Source: Mesorhizobium koreense
GTDB lineage: Bacteria > Pseudomonadota > Alphaproteobacteria > Rhizobiales > Rhizobiaceae
Direction: 5' to 3'
Length of the DNA stretch: 64,000 nt
NCBI RefSeq assembly: GCF_031656215.1
Contig: NZ_CP134228.1
Span: forward strand, 3,491,001 to 3,555,000
The translations under genes were made by a program, and so were the position numbers. The notes under the pieces were generated by a model. That model saw only the letters and a program-made list of their open reading frames with translations, searched no databases and had not been told where the DNA came from. Positions within the stretch are counted from its first letter, which is position 1, and the number at the start of each line of letters is the position of its first letter. This document shows, piece by piece, positions 17,836 to 26,450 of the stretch.

Positions 17836-18576
17836 TTACGCTTCGATGCGCTGCCGCAACATATCGGCGGATGCGACGAGGAGCATGACGATGCCACGTT
17901 CGGTGGTTGCGCTGTGGTCGCTGTCGGCAATGACGAGGCTGAGACTGGCGGCAATGGCCTGACCGGGGCATGCCACCGGAACCGCAATGCCGACCAGGCC
18001 CTTGTCGACTTCCCCGCGGGTCACGGAATAGCCCCTTCGCCGGACGCTGTTGAGTTCCGAGACGAAGCTCGCCTTGTCGGCATTGGGCACGGATTGGGTG
18101 ACATCCCGTTCAAGCAGCTTGCCCAGCCGCCGCGAAGGCAATTGCGACAGGATCGCCTTCGATGTCGCGCCGCGCGTCAGCGGCATCGGCCGGCCCCGCT
18201 CATAGCTGGTCCTGATGAAGACACCGGGCTGATTGGCATCGGCCGCACAGATCACCCGATCGCCGTAGAGCCGCGCCAGCAAGGCAACGCAAGGCACGGG
18301 TGCTTCCTTGACGAGATCGGGCAGGAACTCCGCGCCTTCCTTGACCAGCGGATCGGTCAGCCGCACCAGGCGATCGTATTCGACGAAGGCAGGTCCCAGC
18401 CGGAAATTCGCTTCTATCGACGGCTCGAGGAAGCCTGCCGCAACCAGTTCCCGCACCGTCCGGTACAGCGTGCTTGTCGGAGCCTCAACTGCTTCAGCAA
18501 GGTCAGGAACGGTCCAGTTCTTTCTGGTCTCGCTGAACAGTCTCAGCACATTCACGTATCGGTCGAGGCCGGCCAT
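17836..18576 (-). CDS. IclR family transcriptional regulator
   Basis: 246 residues: an N-terminal winged helix (RYVNVLRLFSETRKNWTVPDLAEAVEAPTSTLYR, abbreviated as the region 6-40) and a C-terminal IclR effector domain with the family motifs GRPMPLTRGATSKAILS and RRRGYSVTRGEVDKGLVGIAVPV. It lies on the same strand immediately upstream of the VOC-FAH-hydroxylase-ALDH operon. IclR-type regulators commonly control aromatic acid degradation, so it is the likely regulator of that operon, sensing an aromatic acid or pathway intermediate. Confidence 0.9.
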   Translation of the reverse strand: MAGLDRYVNVLRLFSETRKNWTVPDLAEAVEAPTSTLYRTVRELVAAGFLEPSIEANFRLGPAFVEYDRLVRLTDPLVKEGAEFLPDLVKEAPVPCVALLARLYGDRVICAADANQPGVFIRTSYERGRPMPLTRGATSKAILSQLPSRRLGKLLERDVTQSVPNADKASFVSELNSVRRRGYSVTRGEVDKGLVGIAVPVACPGQAIAASLSLVIADSDHSATTERGIVMLLVASADMLRQRIEA

Positions 18577-18753
18577 TCATCGCTCGCACTTGTTTTGCGC
18601 AGGTCGCGCACTTTGCTTTAGCTGGTTTCACAACCAGGGTAAATTGTCGTAATTTGAGAAGATGCGGCCACGCCTGCCCCGATATTCGCATGCTGTGGCT
18701 ATGAGACAGTTGTGATAATGGATCGGATGGATTGTTGTCGCGGGAGGTGAATC

Positions 18754-19653
18754 GTGAGACGCGAGACGCTGGACGACCAGTTGACGCCCCGGACCTTGCG
18801 GCTGATCGCCGCCATTGGCAAGCACGGTCATCTTTCGCGCGCCGCCGAGGAACTACACATCGTTCCTTCCGCGGCGAGCCGTCGTATCCGCAAGCTGGAA
18901 GACGTCTTGGGGGCGACGGTCATCAACCGCCAGGCGAATGGTCTCACGCTTACCCGCGTCGGCATGGCGATTGCCGCACACGCGGAGCGGCGCGCCGATG
19001 ATCTTGACGTCTTGCAGACGGATATCGGCCGCCTCAAGGGCGGATCGGCCATCGATCTGAAACTGGCCGTCAGCGGCCCGGTGCTTTTCGGCGAACTGCC
19101 CGAACAGTTGCAGGCGTACTTGCGAACGAACCCCAACGTTCACCTTTCCGTGGTGGAGCAGACCAGCGACTCGATAGCCCAGAGTTTGTTGTCCGGCGAT
19201 GCGGACATGGGCATTGTGCTTGGCTCGCATGATTATCCGAGCCTGCACTTTTCCTTGTATCGGGTGGACAGGCTCGGCGCCGTGGTGCCTCCCGATCATC
19301 GCCTGAGCCGCAGGACGGTGCTGTATCTTGACGATCTCGCCGAAGAACCTTTGATCGTACCGCGCGACTCGGTGATCTCGGACCTGTTACAGAGCATCGC
19401 GAGTCAACACGGCGTACAGCTTCGACATGGCATCGACGTCAGTGACTTTGCGTCAATCTGCAGGGTCGTCGAAGGTGGCCTGGGCATTACCGTGATGCCT
19501 GCCAGCACTTCGGCAAGCGAGATCACCAAACGGGGACTTGTCTGCATCCCGCTCGACTACGACTGGGCCCGCTGCGATATCTATATTGCGACAAAGAGCG
19601 GAACGGAGTCCCGGATAGCACTGTCGGAGCTGAAGCATGCCTTGCTGCAGTAA
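18754..19653 (+). CDS. LysR family transcriptional regulator
   Basis: 299 residues from a GTG start with a GGGAGG ribosome site. Residues about 8-65 are the LysR helix-turn-helix (HLSRAAEELHIVPSAASRRI), followed by a substrate-binding domain with the usual two-lobed layout. It is divergent from the IclR gene and 130 bases upstream of the benzoylformate-decarboxylase-like gene, which it probably activates. A GTGATAAT box lies at 18712-18719 in its own upstream region. Family assignment is firm; effector unknown. Confidence 0.9.
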   Translation: MRRETLDDQLTPRTLRLIAAIGKHGHLSRAAEELHIVPSAASRRIRKLEDVLGATVINRQANGLTLTRVGMAIAAHAERRADDLDVLQTDIGRLKGGSAIDLKLAVSGPVLFGELPEQLQAYLRTNPNVHLSVVEQTSDSIAQSLLSGDADMGIVLGSHDYPSLHFSLYRVDRLGAVVPPDHRLSRRTVLYLDDLAEEPLIVPRDSVISDLLQSIASQHGVQLRHGIDVSDFASICRVVEGGLGITVMPASTSASEITKRGLVCIPLDYDWARCDIYIATKSGTESRIALSELKHALLQ

Positions 19654-19783
19654 TTCCGACACTTGCCGAAAACCGAAACCGGCTTGTTGAAAAACCAATC
19701 GACTTGTCGACAGCGATAGCATCCCGTTTGTCATGAAGCCTTTCGTCAGGAGAGGCAAAAGAACTGATTTCGGGATGGTAGCA

Positions 19784-21370
19784 ATGCAATCAACGGTGCG
19801 AACGGCGACATTGCAGCTCCTGCGCGAGCTTGGCATGCGAACCGTATTCGGCAATCCGGGCTCGACCGAACTCGCGTTCCTCGGCGATTGGCCGGACGAT
19901 TTCCGCTATATCCTTGGCCTGCAGGAATCGATCGTCGTCGCCATGGCCGACGGATACGCGCAAGCCACCGGCCGGCCGGCCCTCGTCAACCTTCATTCCG
20001 CCGCCGGTGTCGGCCATGCGATGGGCAGCATATTCACCGCCTTCAAGAACCAGACCCCGCTTGTCATTACGGCCGGGCAGCAGGCCCGTTCGCTGCTTGC
20101 CCTGCAGCCGTTTCTCGGCGCGCAGAACGCAGCGGAATTTCCGAAGCCTTACGTGAAATGGAGTTGCGAACCAGCGCGCGCCGAGGATGTGCCCCTGGCG
20201 ATAGCGCAGGCCTGTGAGATCGCGGCACAGTCGCCATGCGGACCGACTTTCGTCTCCATTCCTTCCGACGACTGGGCCAGGCCGGCGGAGCCGCTCGAGC
20301 TTCGGAAGGGAAGCCGGCAGCTTGGTCCCGATCCTTCAGTCGTCGATGATTTTGCAGGCGTCATCAATGGCTCGCGGCGCCCGGCAATTGTTTTCGGCCC
20401 CGGCGTCGGGCGCGAAGGCATGCAGGAACTGGTCACCTCGCTGGTGGAGAAAATCAGCGCCGATGTGTGGGCGGCACCTTTGATCAGCCGTGACGGCGTA
20501 GCGCAGGACCATCAGCGCTTTGCCGGTTTTCTTCCACCCGCTACCAGGCCCTTGGCAGAGGCTCTGTCGGGCTACGATTGCGTGCTAGTGCTGGGTGGCC
20601 CCGCCTTCCTGCTGCATGTTCCAGACAATCGGGCGGTCGCCAGGACGATGCCGACAATCCTTCAGATTACAGACGACCCTGTCCTGGCTGCCGCCTCGCC
20701 GCTCGCGGCGTCGCTGATAGCATCGCTGGCGTTGGCGGTGCCCGCACTGATCGAGCGGCTGCAACCGCGTACGCCGTCAACGGCGGCGGCGCGCCCTGCC
20801 TGCGGCATTCCAGTTGCCACGGAGCCGCTTGCGGCGGAATTTGTCATGCATGTCATTTCCGGCTTGGCGCCCGAGGATGCCGTCTTTGTCGAAGAAGCGC
20901 CATCCCACAGAAGCGCTATGCAGCGCTATTCACCCATAAAGACAAATCAGCACTTCTACGCGATGGCCAGCGGTGGGCTGGGGTTCGGACTGCCGGCAGC
21001 ATCCGGCATAGCCTTAGCCCACTCCGAACGGCGCGTGATCGCGATCTTAGGCGATGGCTCTGCCATGTATTCCATTCAAGGCCTGTGGACCGCCGTTCAG
21101 GAAAGGTTGGCTGTCACATTCGTAGTCCTGAACAACCGGGGCTATGGCGCCATGCGGGCATTCGGCCAGATGATGCAGACCCGGAATATTCCCGGGATCG
21201 ACGTTTCCGGGATAGACTTTACAGAGCTTGCGAGCGCTCTCGGCTGCCCTGCCATTCTCGCCCAAAATTCGGACACCCTAAAAGGGGCCTTTCGCACGTC
21301 GCTGGAGACTCCGGGCCCGACGCTGATCGAAGTGCCAATTGGAGCAGCTGCGGCCCCTCTGTACGAATGA
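19784..21370 (+). CDS. mdlC: Thiamine-diphosphate-dependent decarboxylase, benzoylformate decarboxylase-like
   Basis: 528 residues when started at 19784, where the N-terminus (MQSTVRTATLQLLRELGM) aligns with Pseudomonas MdlC; in-frame ATGs at 19733 and 19775 are alternatives. Known MdlC active-site residues have equivalents: Ser27 in GNPGSTEL, Glu48 in GLQES (activates ThDP), His71 in NLHSAAG and His278 in FLLH. The ThDP motif is GDGSAMYSIQ ending in VVLNNRGYGAMR. The long similarity and the conserved histidine pair point to decarboxylation of an arylglyoxylate to an aromatic aldehyde and CO2. The aldehyde dehydrogenase at 12772-14220 could take the product. No mandelate dehydrogenase or racemase is visible. 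Confidence 0.85.
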   Translation: MQSTVRTATLQLLRELGMRTVFGNPGSTELAFLGDWPDDFRYILGLQESIVVAMADGYAQATGRPALVNLHSAAGVGHAMGSIFTAFKNQTPLVITAGQQARSLLALQPFLGAQNAAEFPKPYVKWSCEPARAEDVPLAIAQACEIAAQSPCGPTFVSIPSDDWARPAEPLELRKGSRQLGPDPSVVDDFAGVINGSRRPAIVFGPGVGREGMQELVTSLVEKISADVWAAPLISRDGVAQDHQRFAGFLPPATRPLAEALSGYDCVLVLGGPAFLLHVPDNRAVARTMPTILQITDDPVLAAASPLAASLIASLALAVPALIERLQPRTPSTAAARPACGIPVATEPLAAEFVMHVISGLAPEDAVFVEEAPSHRSAMQRYSPIKTNQHFYAMASGGLGFGLPAASGIALAHSERRVIAILGDGSAMYSIQGLWTAVQERLAVTFVVLNNRGYGAMRAFGQMMQTRNIPGIDVSGIDFTELASALGCPAILAQNSDTLKGAFRTSLETPGPTLIEVPIGAAAAPLYE

Positions 21371-21723
21371 TGCGCACGGCAAAACTTGGAGAGCTAACTT
21401 GACGGCAAAAAAGCTAAACATCACGGGCTAATCTACAACTCATGCTGAAGACGGAAGTCTGCGCGCTCGACTGTACGGTTGTCGTCGCTTGCGTAGCAAC
21501 GCCCCAACGAACAGATCGAACTGAACATGCCACTTTTCCCGAACTCCCGCGATGGGTCATGTGATAATCTTGTTTCAAAAATTATCTATATACGATAAAA
21601 TCAAATTCACAAATTGTGTGATTATCATATTGTGCAAATAGAGCTGGAGTAAGCTTTGACGTGGGTCTCATACGGGTCTCGCGCGAACCGGTAGATAGAG
21701 GTCGCATCTTAGCGAGGAGCGCC
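21371..21723 (+). promoter_or_regulatory. P450 upstream region with several inverted repeats
   Basis: A 353-base gap without a gene. Its right half is very AT-rich and carries nested repeats: GTGATAAT (21561-21568) with ATTATC at 21581-21586; TTATC-N7-GATAA (21582-21598); and TCACA-N5-TGTGA (21607-21621) followed by ATTATCA. These look like operator or promoter elements for the downstream P450 gene, whose own ribosome site AGGAG lies just before ATG 21724. Which regulator binds is unknown; LysR and IclR genes are nearby. Confidence 0.5.
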
Positions 21724-23928
21724 ATGAACGAAGATGCAAGCAGCCAATGCCCCCACGCCACAGCACATGGGGTCCCGGAGTATGATGTGGATTTCTATGC
21801 GGACGACGTTATCCGTCATCCGTGGGATCACTATGCCGCAATGCGAATGCTTGGATCTGTGATCTGGCTCCCGCGGCACCGAAACTTTGCCTTTACACGC
21901 TATGCGGCCGTCCGGGAGGCTCTACGCAGCTGGAAAGTCTTCTCATCTGCCAGTGGCGTTGCGGGAGATGACTTTGGCTGCCAGTTCCTCCAAGGAAACA
22001 CCCTTATGTCAGACCCTCCGCGGCACGACGAAATGCGTGCCGCCATGGCTACCCCCTTGCTACCAGCGGCGCTCGAAGACCTTCGTGAGAGTATAGAAGT
22101 GGCCGCAGTGAAGGTGGTGGACCGTCTAGTCGGCAGCGGCGGGTTCGACGGGATGGCCGATTTCGCCCGCAAGCTGCCTCTCTCGCTCGTGACGGAGTTG
22201 GTTGGACTGCCCGACGACGGGCGCGCGAACATGCTGAACTGGGCTGCGGCGTCTTTCAACATTCTCGGCGTGCAGAACGAGCGCGGCCGCAGAGGCGCTG
22301 AAACGCTGACGGAAATGCGGCAGTGGATCGCTACGAAAGCAACGCTCGATCGCCTCAAGCCTGGGAGCTGGACGGCGCGCATCCATGAGCTTGCCAGAGA
22401 AGGGGCGATCCCCGTGGATTTCGTCCCACATCTGTTTCGCGACTACATCAATCCGAGCCTGGATACGACCATCTCTGCTACCGGCCATCTCATCTATCAG
22501 CTCGGTCGAAATCCCGAACAATGGGAACTGCTGCGAGCCGACCCGACCCTCGTAGCCAACGCGGTCAACGAGGCCGTCCGCATCGGCTCGCCCATACGCT
22601 CCTTCACGCGAACGCTGACGCAAGACTGCACCATTGACGGAGTGGACATGCCACGAGGCGCCCGGGCCATGATGCTCTATGCGTCTGCGAACAGGGACGA
22701 GCGTCGGTTCGAGAACCCCGACCGCTTTGATATTGCGCGTCGGGATCTCGACCATCTCGGTTTCGGACATGGTGTTCACGCTTGCGCGGGCATGCATTTG
22801 GCCCGGATGGAGATGGAGTCGCTTCTCAAGGCCATGATGTCGCGTGTCGACCGGATCACCGTTGGGGAACCGGAAATTGCCCTGAACAACACTATTCATG
22901 CGTTCAGCCGCCTGCCAGTTATCTTCCATCCTGTTGCCGCCAGCATGTCGAAGCTTGCAACAGGCAGTGCGGCGAGCGGCGCGATCGAGGTCCGGGTCAT
23001 CGACCGCAGGCAGGAGGCCGAGAACATCATCTCCCTGCGACTAGCCAGAACCGATGACAATCCACTCGAAAGCTTCACCGCCGGCTCGCATATCGATCTG
23101 ATCCTTGGGGATGGAATGATCAGGCAGTATTCATTGTGCGGCAGGCCAGGAGCCGAGGGACCTTATCGTATCGCGATCCTTCGTGAAGAGCTGTCCCGGG
23201 GCGGTTCGATCGCGGCGCATGACCGTCTGAAGGTCGGCGCCACCTTGCGTATCGGTTTTCCCCGCAATCTTTTTCCGCTGGATGAGACCGGGTCGAAATA
23301 CATCCTTATCGCTGGCGGCATCGGCATCACCCCGATTCTTTCCATGGCCTACCGTCTGCATGAAATGGGCGGGGACTTCGAACTACACTATGCCGCCCGC
23401 AGCGAGGCCAAAGCAGCCTTTCTCGATGAGCTTCACGAGGCGCCATTTCGACGCCGCGTCAGCATCTATCTCGGTGCAGATCCGACCGGGATGCGCCTGG
23501 ACCCGCGAAAGGTCCTATCCGGCCCGAGGATCGACAGCCGTGTCTATTGCTGCGGGCCTACACGCCTGAACAACGCGGTTGCAGCTGCGGCCAAAGCGGA
23601 AAGTTGGCCCGGCGGCAGTGTCCGATTCGAGCGCTTTTCGGTCGGTTCGAAAGACGCCGGCACGGCGTTCACCGTTGTCGCGCGGCGCAGTAACCTACGC
23701 CTGATCGTGCCTATTGGTCGTACCATTCTGCAAGTCCTTCAGGAAGCTGGCGTCAGTGTTGCGTCCTCGTGTCAGTCGGGTGTCTGCGGCACATGCCTGA
23801 CGTCTGTTGTGGAGGGGTTGCCGGATCATCGCGACCAATGGCAGTCGGACGATGAAAAGGCGACGAATAGGCACATGACAATCTGCTGCTCAAGGTCGCA
23901 TACACGCGAGATCGTCATCGACATCTAA
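21724..23928 (+). CDS. Self-sufficient cytochrome P450 fused to FMN reductase and 2Fe-2S ferredoxin (CYP116B-like)
   Basis: 734 residues from ATG 21724 (AGGAG site); a GTG at 21661 is in frame but less likely. Residues 1 to about 405 are a P450: the ExxR helix has NEAVR, the heme-binding loop is FGHGVHACAGMHLAR with Cys354 as ligand, and the I-helix reads NPSLDTTIS with Asp247-Thr248. Residues about 425-640 are a phthalate-dioxygenase-reductase module, with the FMN motif RQYSL and the NAD(P)H motif IAGGIGITPILSM. Residues about 650-734 are a plant-type ferredoxin with Cys683, 688, 691 and 721 (CX4CX2CX29C). The layout is that of class VII P450s, which need no partner proteins. It could hydroxylate or O-demethylate an aromatic compound feeding the neighbouring pathway. 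Confidence 0.92.
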   Translation: MNEDASSQCPHATAHGVPEYDVDFYADDVIRHPWDHYAAMRMLGSVIWLPRHRNFAFTRYAAVREALRSWKVFSSASGVAGDDFGCQFLQGNTLMSDPPRHDEMRAAMATPLLPAALEDLRESIEVAAVKVVDRLVGSGGFDGMADFARKLPLSLVTELVGLPDDGRANMLNWAAASFNILGVQNERGRRGAETLTEMRQWIATKATLDRLKPGSWTARIHELAREGAIPVDFVPHLFRDYINPSLDTTISATGHLIYQLGRNPEQWELLRADPTLVANAVNEAVRIGSPIRSFTRTLTQDCTIDGVDMPRGARAMMLYASANRDERRFENPDRFDIARRDLDHLGFGHGVHACAGMHLARMEMESLLKAMMSRVDRITVGEPEIALNNTIHAFSRLPVIFHPVAASMSKLATGSAASGAIEVRVIDRRQEAENIISLRLARTDDNPLESFTAGSHIDLILGDGMIRQYSLCGRPGAEGPYRIAILREELSRGGSIAAHDRLKVGATLRIGFPRNLFPLDETGSKYILIAGGIGITPILSMAYRLHEMGGDFELHYAARSEAKAAFLDELHEAPFRRRVSIYLGADPTGMRLDPRKVLSGPRIDSRVYCCGPTRLNNAVAAAAKAESWPGGSVRFERFSVGSKDAGTAFTVVARRSNLRLIVPIGRTILQVLQEAGVSVASSCQSGVCGTCLTSVVEGLPDHRDQWQSDDEKATNRHMTICCSRSHTREIVIDI

Positions 23929-24223
23929 GTGCATGACGGCGGAAGAGCTGGGAGGGTTGCAATGGTCAATGGGGGTAGGATAACGCTGTTTCCATGGAGT
24001 TCGGGCTGCGTAGCTGGACACCCGCCTCAACCTCGCGAGATTTCCGATTTCGTGATTCAATGTGCGCCTGCGAAGCTAATCTATCCATGATCCAGCGGTT
24101 CATGGCCGCTGACCGCGGTTTTGCCAGGGCGCTTCGCGAAAAGAAGACGGGGAGCTTCTCCTGAGCCGCCGTCGACCGGCGTCGACCTCGCAAAGTTGGG
24201 CACATAGAACCGAGCGTCAGGAC
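23929..24223. other. Intergenic region between convergent P450 and LysR genes
   Basis: About 295 bases with no recognised gene. Short frames exist on both strands but none is family-like. It separates the aromatic cluster from the next, unrelated minus-strand operon. Confidence 0.4.
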
Positions 24224-25246
24224 TTAGGGCCGCGGTTTGGTCGTTCTACAGAACGTCTCCCGACGTTCCACTGAAACCACAGGCAGTCCGGCACTCTTCT
24301 TGAGCCGGGCCAAGCTTACGAACCGACGCAGCGCGGGATTGTCATTGGTACGCGACCAAACACCAACATACGGCAGTATGTCGCGCCGCCCTGCTATTGG
24401 CCTGAACACGACACCTCGAAATGGGGTACCTGCGGTCGACTCACTTGTCAGCGTGATGCCAAATCCCATTTCCACTAGGTGAATCAGACTTTCTCTGCAA
24501 ACGTACAGGCGCCGCACATTCGGATGGACACCGAGGGTCGCCAACCGCTTGATGAGATAGGTGTGGATCGCAGGGCCCGGCTCGTCGCGGCTCACAATGA
24601 AAGATTCAGCGCGAATATCTGACCAATTAACAGCATCGGCGACCGCAAGAGGATGATCGGATGGTAGGACACAAAATATTCTCTCGTGCCACCAAACCTC
24701 CGCATCGCAATCCACCAGACCTGGCGATCCGATCAGGAAAGCGATGTCTATCGTACGGTCACGTACGTATCGAACATGGTCTGGCGGCGCTCCATTGTTC
24801 AACTCGATCGTGACTGCCTGGTGGGCACGTGCGAACTCCATGACAAGTTCACGAAGGAAGCCCGTCGACAAAGAGCAGACGAACCCGATGCGCAAGCACC
24901 CTCGAGAACCGTTGCCAGCGCTTCTCGCGGCTTTTACGGCATAATCGAGATCGCCAAGTGAGGATCGCGCCTGACAGATGAATTCCTTACCAGCTCTTGT
25001 AAGGCGGACGCCAGCGTGGTGCCGTTCGAACAAGGACACGCCGAGTTGGTCTTCTAGAGCGCGGATTTTGCGGCTCACCACAGACTGATTGACACCAAGG
25101 ACTGCGGCTGCCCGATGAAAGCTCAGTTGCTCAGCCGCCACGATTGAATGCCGTATCGATCGAAGATCGAGACGCGAAGCCAAATCCAGGAGCTGTCGCC
25201 GGACCGCTACGGACGAATTATCGTCCCGGGCCGGGTGGACTGTCAC
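24224..25246 (-). CDS. LysR family transcriptional regulator, last gene of the TrpC/BenE operon
   Basis: 340 residues from a GTG at 25246, chosen because an AAAGGAG ribosome site lies eight bases upstream; longer versions run into the benE gene. The helix-turn-helix is at about residues 25-80 (FHRAAAVLGVNQSVVSRKI, then ALEDQLGVSLFERH). The effector domain has the regular LysR layout. Its start overlaps the end of benE by 29 bases, so it is translationally coupled to the operon, an unusual position for a LysR gene, which normally stands divergent from its targets. It likely responds to an aromatic acid moved by BenE or a product of the operon. Confidence 0.87.
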   Translation of the reverse strand: MTVHPARDDNSSVAVRRQLLDLASRLDLRSIRHSIVAAEQLSFHRAAAVLGVNQSVVSRKIRALEDQLGVSLFERHHAGVRLTRAGKEFICQARSSLGDLDYAVKAARSAGNGSRGCLRIGFVCSLSTGFLRELVMEFARAHQAVTIELNNGAPPDHVRYVRDRTIDIAFLIGSPGLVDCDAEVWWHERIFCVLPSDHPLAVADAVNWSDIRAESFIVSRDEPGPAIHTYLIKRLATLGVHPNVRRLYVCRESLIHLVEMGFGITLTSESTAGTPFRGVVFRPIAGRRDILPYVGVWSRTNDNPALRRFVSLARLKKSAGLPVVSVERRETFCRTTKPRP

Positions 25247-26447
25247 GGAAGTCACTCCTTTCCAAGGCCACGCTTGTAGCGAGGCCAAATACGATTCCCC
25301 AAAAAGGCGCGCCTATGCCAAAGAGCGGCGGGGCGCCCAACGTCACCAGAAAGGCGACCAATGCACCCAGTGAAAACTTCTGTTTAAAAGAGGTCTGGAA
25401 TGCGCTCTGGAGGATGCGAAGAAGCGCCAGACCAGCGAGCGACGCGACGAACGCTCTCGGCGTCGCCAACAAGGCTCGCGTGACGAGCGGCGAGAATACG
25501 CCGAACAGTATCGCCAGTATCCCCAAACAGATTCCAGCGATCCAATGGCGGCCTTTATCCTCGCTGGACGCGAGGATGGCGCTCGACGGGCCGGTAAGAC
25601 AGGTCGAGACGCAGCCAAAGCATGCCGCCAGCGCCGAAAAGATGCCGCAGGCATTGGTGATTGCATTCACGGGCGGCTCATGGCCTGCGCTTCTCAGGAG
25701 CGACACACCTTGTGGCGTATAGACCGCAACCACGGTGATTGCGAGCGGGAGAACCAGCTCGAAGGCGGCCGGCCAGGAGAATACCGGCGTGTAGAGCTGC
25801 GGCCGCGCGAAGGCGGTGGCAAGTGTAATGCCCTCGATGCTCGGGGTTTTTCCGGCGATCATCAGCGTAGCGACACCGGCGATCAGCACGCCGATCATTG
25901 GCGGGAATCGCTTCTGGATTGATGGAAAGGCTGAGAGCACGAAGAAGGTGATCGTCATCGCAGCCGTAAGCCAGGGGTCGGATCCGAACGACCTGATCCA
26001 ATCCAGCCCGAAGCCGAGAAAGACGCCGGCGACCATGCCCATCACGATCGGCAAGGGAATGCGGTCCATGACGATCTTGACCGACCCGGTCAGTCCCAGC
26101 GCAAGTATGAGCGCGGCGGTGACGAAATAAGCCCCGATCACCTCGGGAAATGTGAGGTGCTGCAGCGCGCTGGCCACGAGCACCGTGCCGGGGATCGTCC
26201 AGAAGAATGCGAGCGGTTGCCGGTAAATTGCCGACATCGCGATCGTCAGCACGCCATTGATAGCGAAGGCGGCAAAAATCCAGGACGCGATGTCGGACTG
26301 GCTGAGGCCGCCCTTCGCGCCTGCGCTGAGAATGATTGCCACGGGTGCCGAGGCAGCGAACAGGAAGGAGACGAATGCATTCGTGAGCTCAGCGACCGGG
26401 AAGCCATTCGAGCACTTTTTGAGAAGGAGATTTTCCTGATCGGCCAT
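25218..26447 (-). CDS. benE: BenE family benzoate/H+ symporter-like transporter
   Basis: 409 residues, about 11-12 membrane segments. The motifs AFVSFLFAASAPVAIIL, PGTVLVASALQ, PLPIVMGMVAGVFLGFGLDW and SALAACFGCVSTCLTGPSSAIL are those of BenE. BenE proteins move benzoate or related aromatic acids, in or out, across the inner membrane. It starts three bases after the TrpC stop, and its own stop lies inside the following LysR gene, so it belongs to the same transcript as the sugar importer and TrpC. Given that context, the substrate may be anthranilate or another aminobenzoate rather than benzoate; that is inference. Confidence 0.87.
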   Translation of the reverse strand: MADQENLLLKKCSNGFPVAELTNAFVSFLFAASAPVAIILSAGAKGGLSQSDIASWIFAAFAINGVLTIAMSAIYRQPLAFFWTIPGTVLVASALQHLTFPEVIGAYFVTAALILALGLTGSVKIVMDRIPLPIVMGMVAGVFLGFGLDWIRSFGSDPWLTAAMTITFFVLSAFPSIQKRFPPMIGVLIAGVATLMIAGKTPSIEGITLATAFARPQLYTPVFSWPAAFELVLPLAITVVAVYTPQGVSLLRSAGHEPPVNAITNACGIFSALAACFGCVSTCLTGPSSAILASSEDKGRHWIAGICLGILAILFGVFSPLVTRALLATPRAFVASLAGLALLRILQSAFQTSFKQKFSLGALVAFLVTLGAPPLFGIGAPFWGIVFGLATSVALERSDFRDSPPGPGR

Positions 26448-26450
26448 TGA

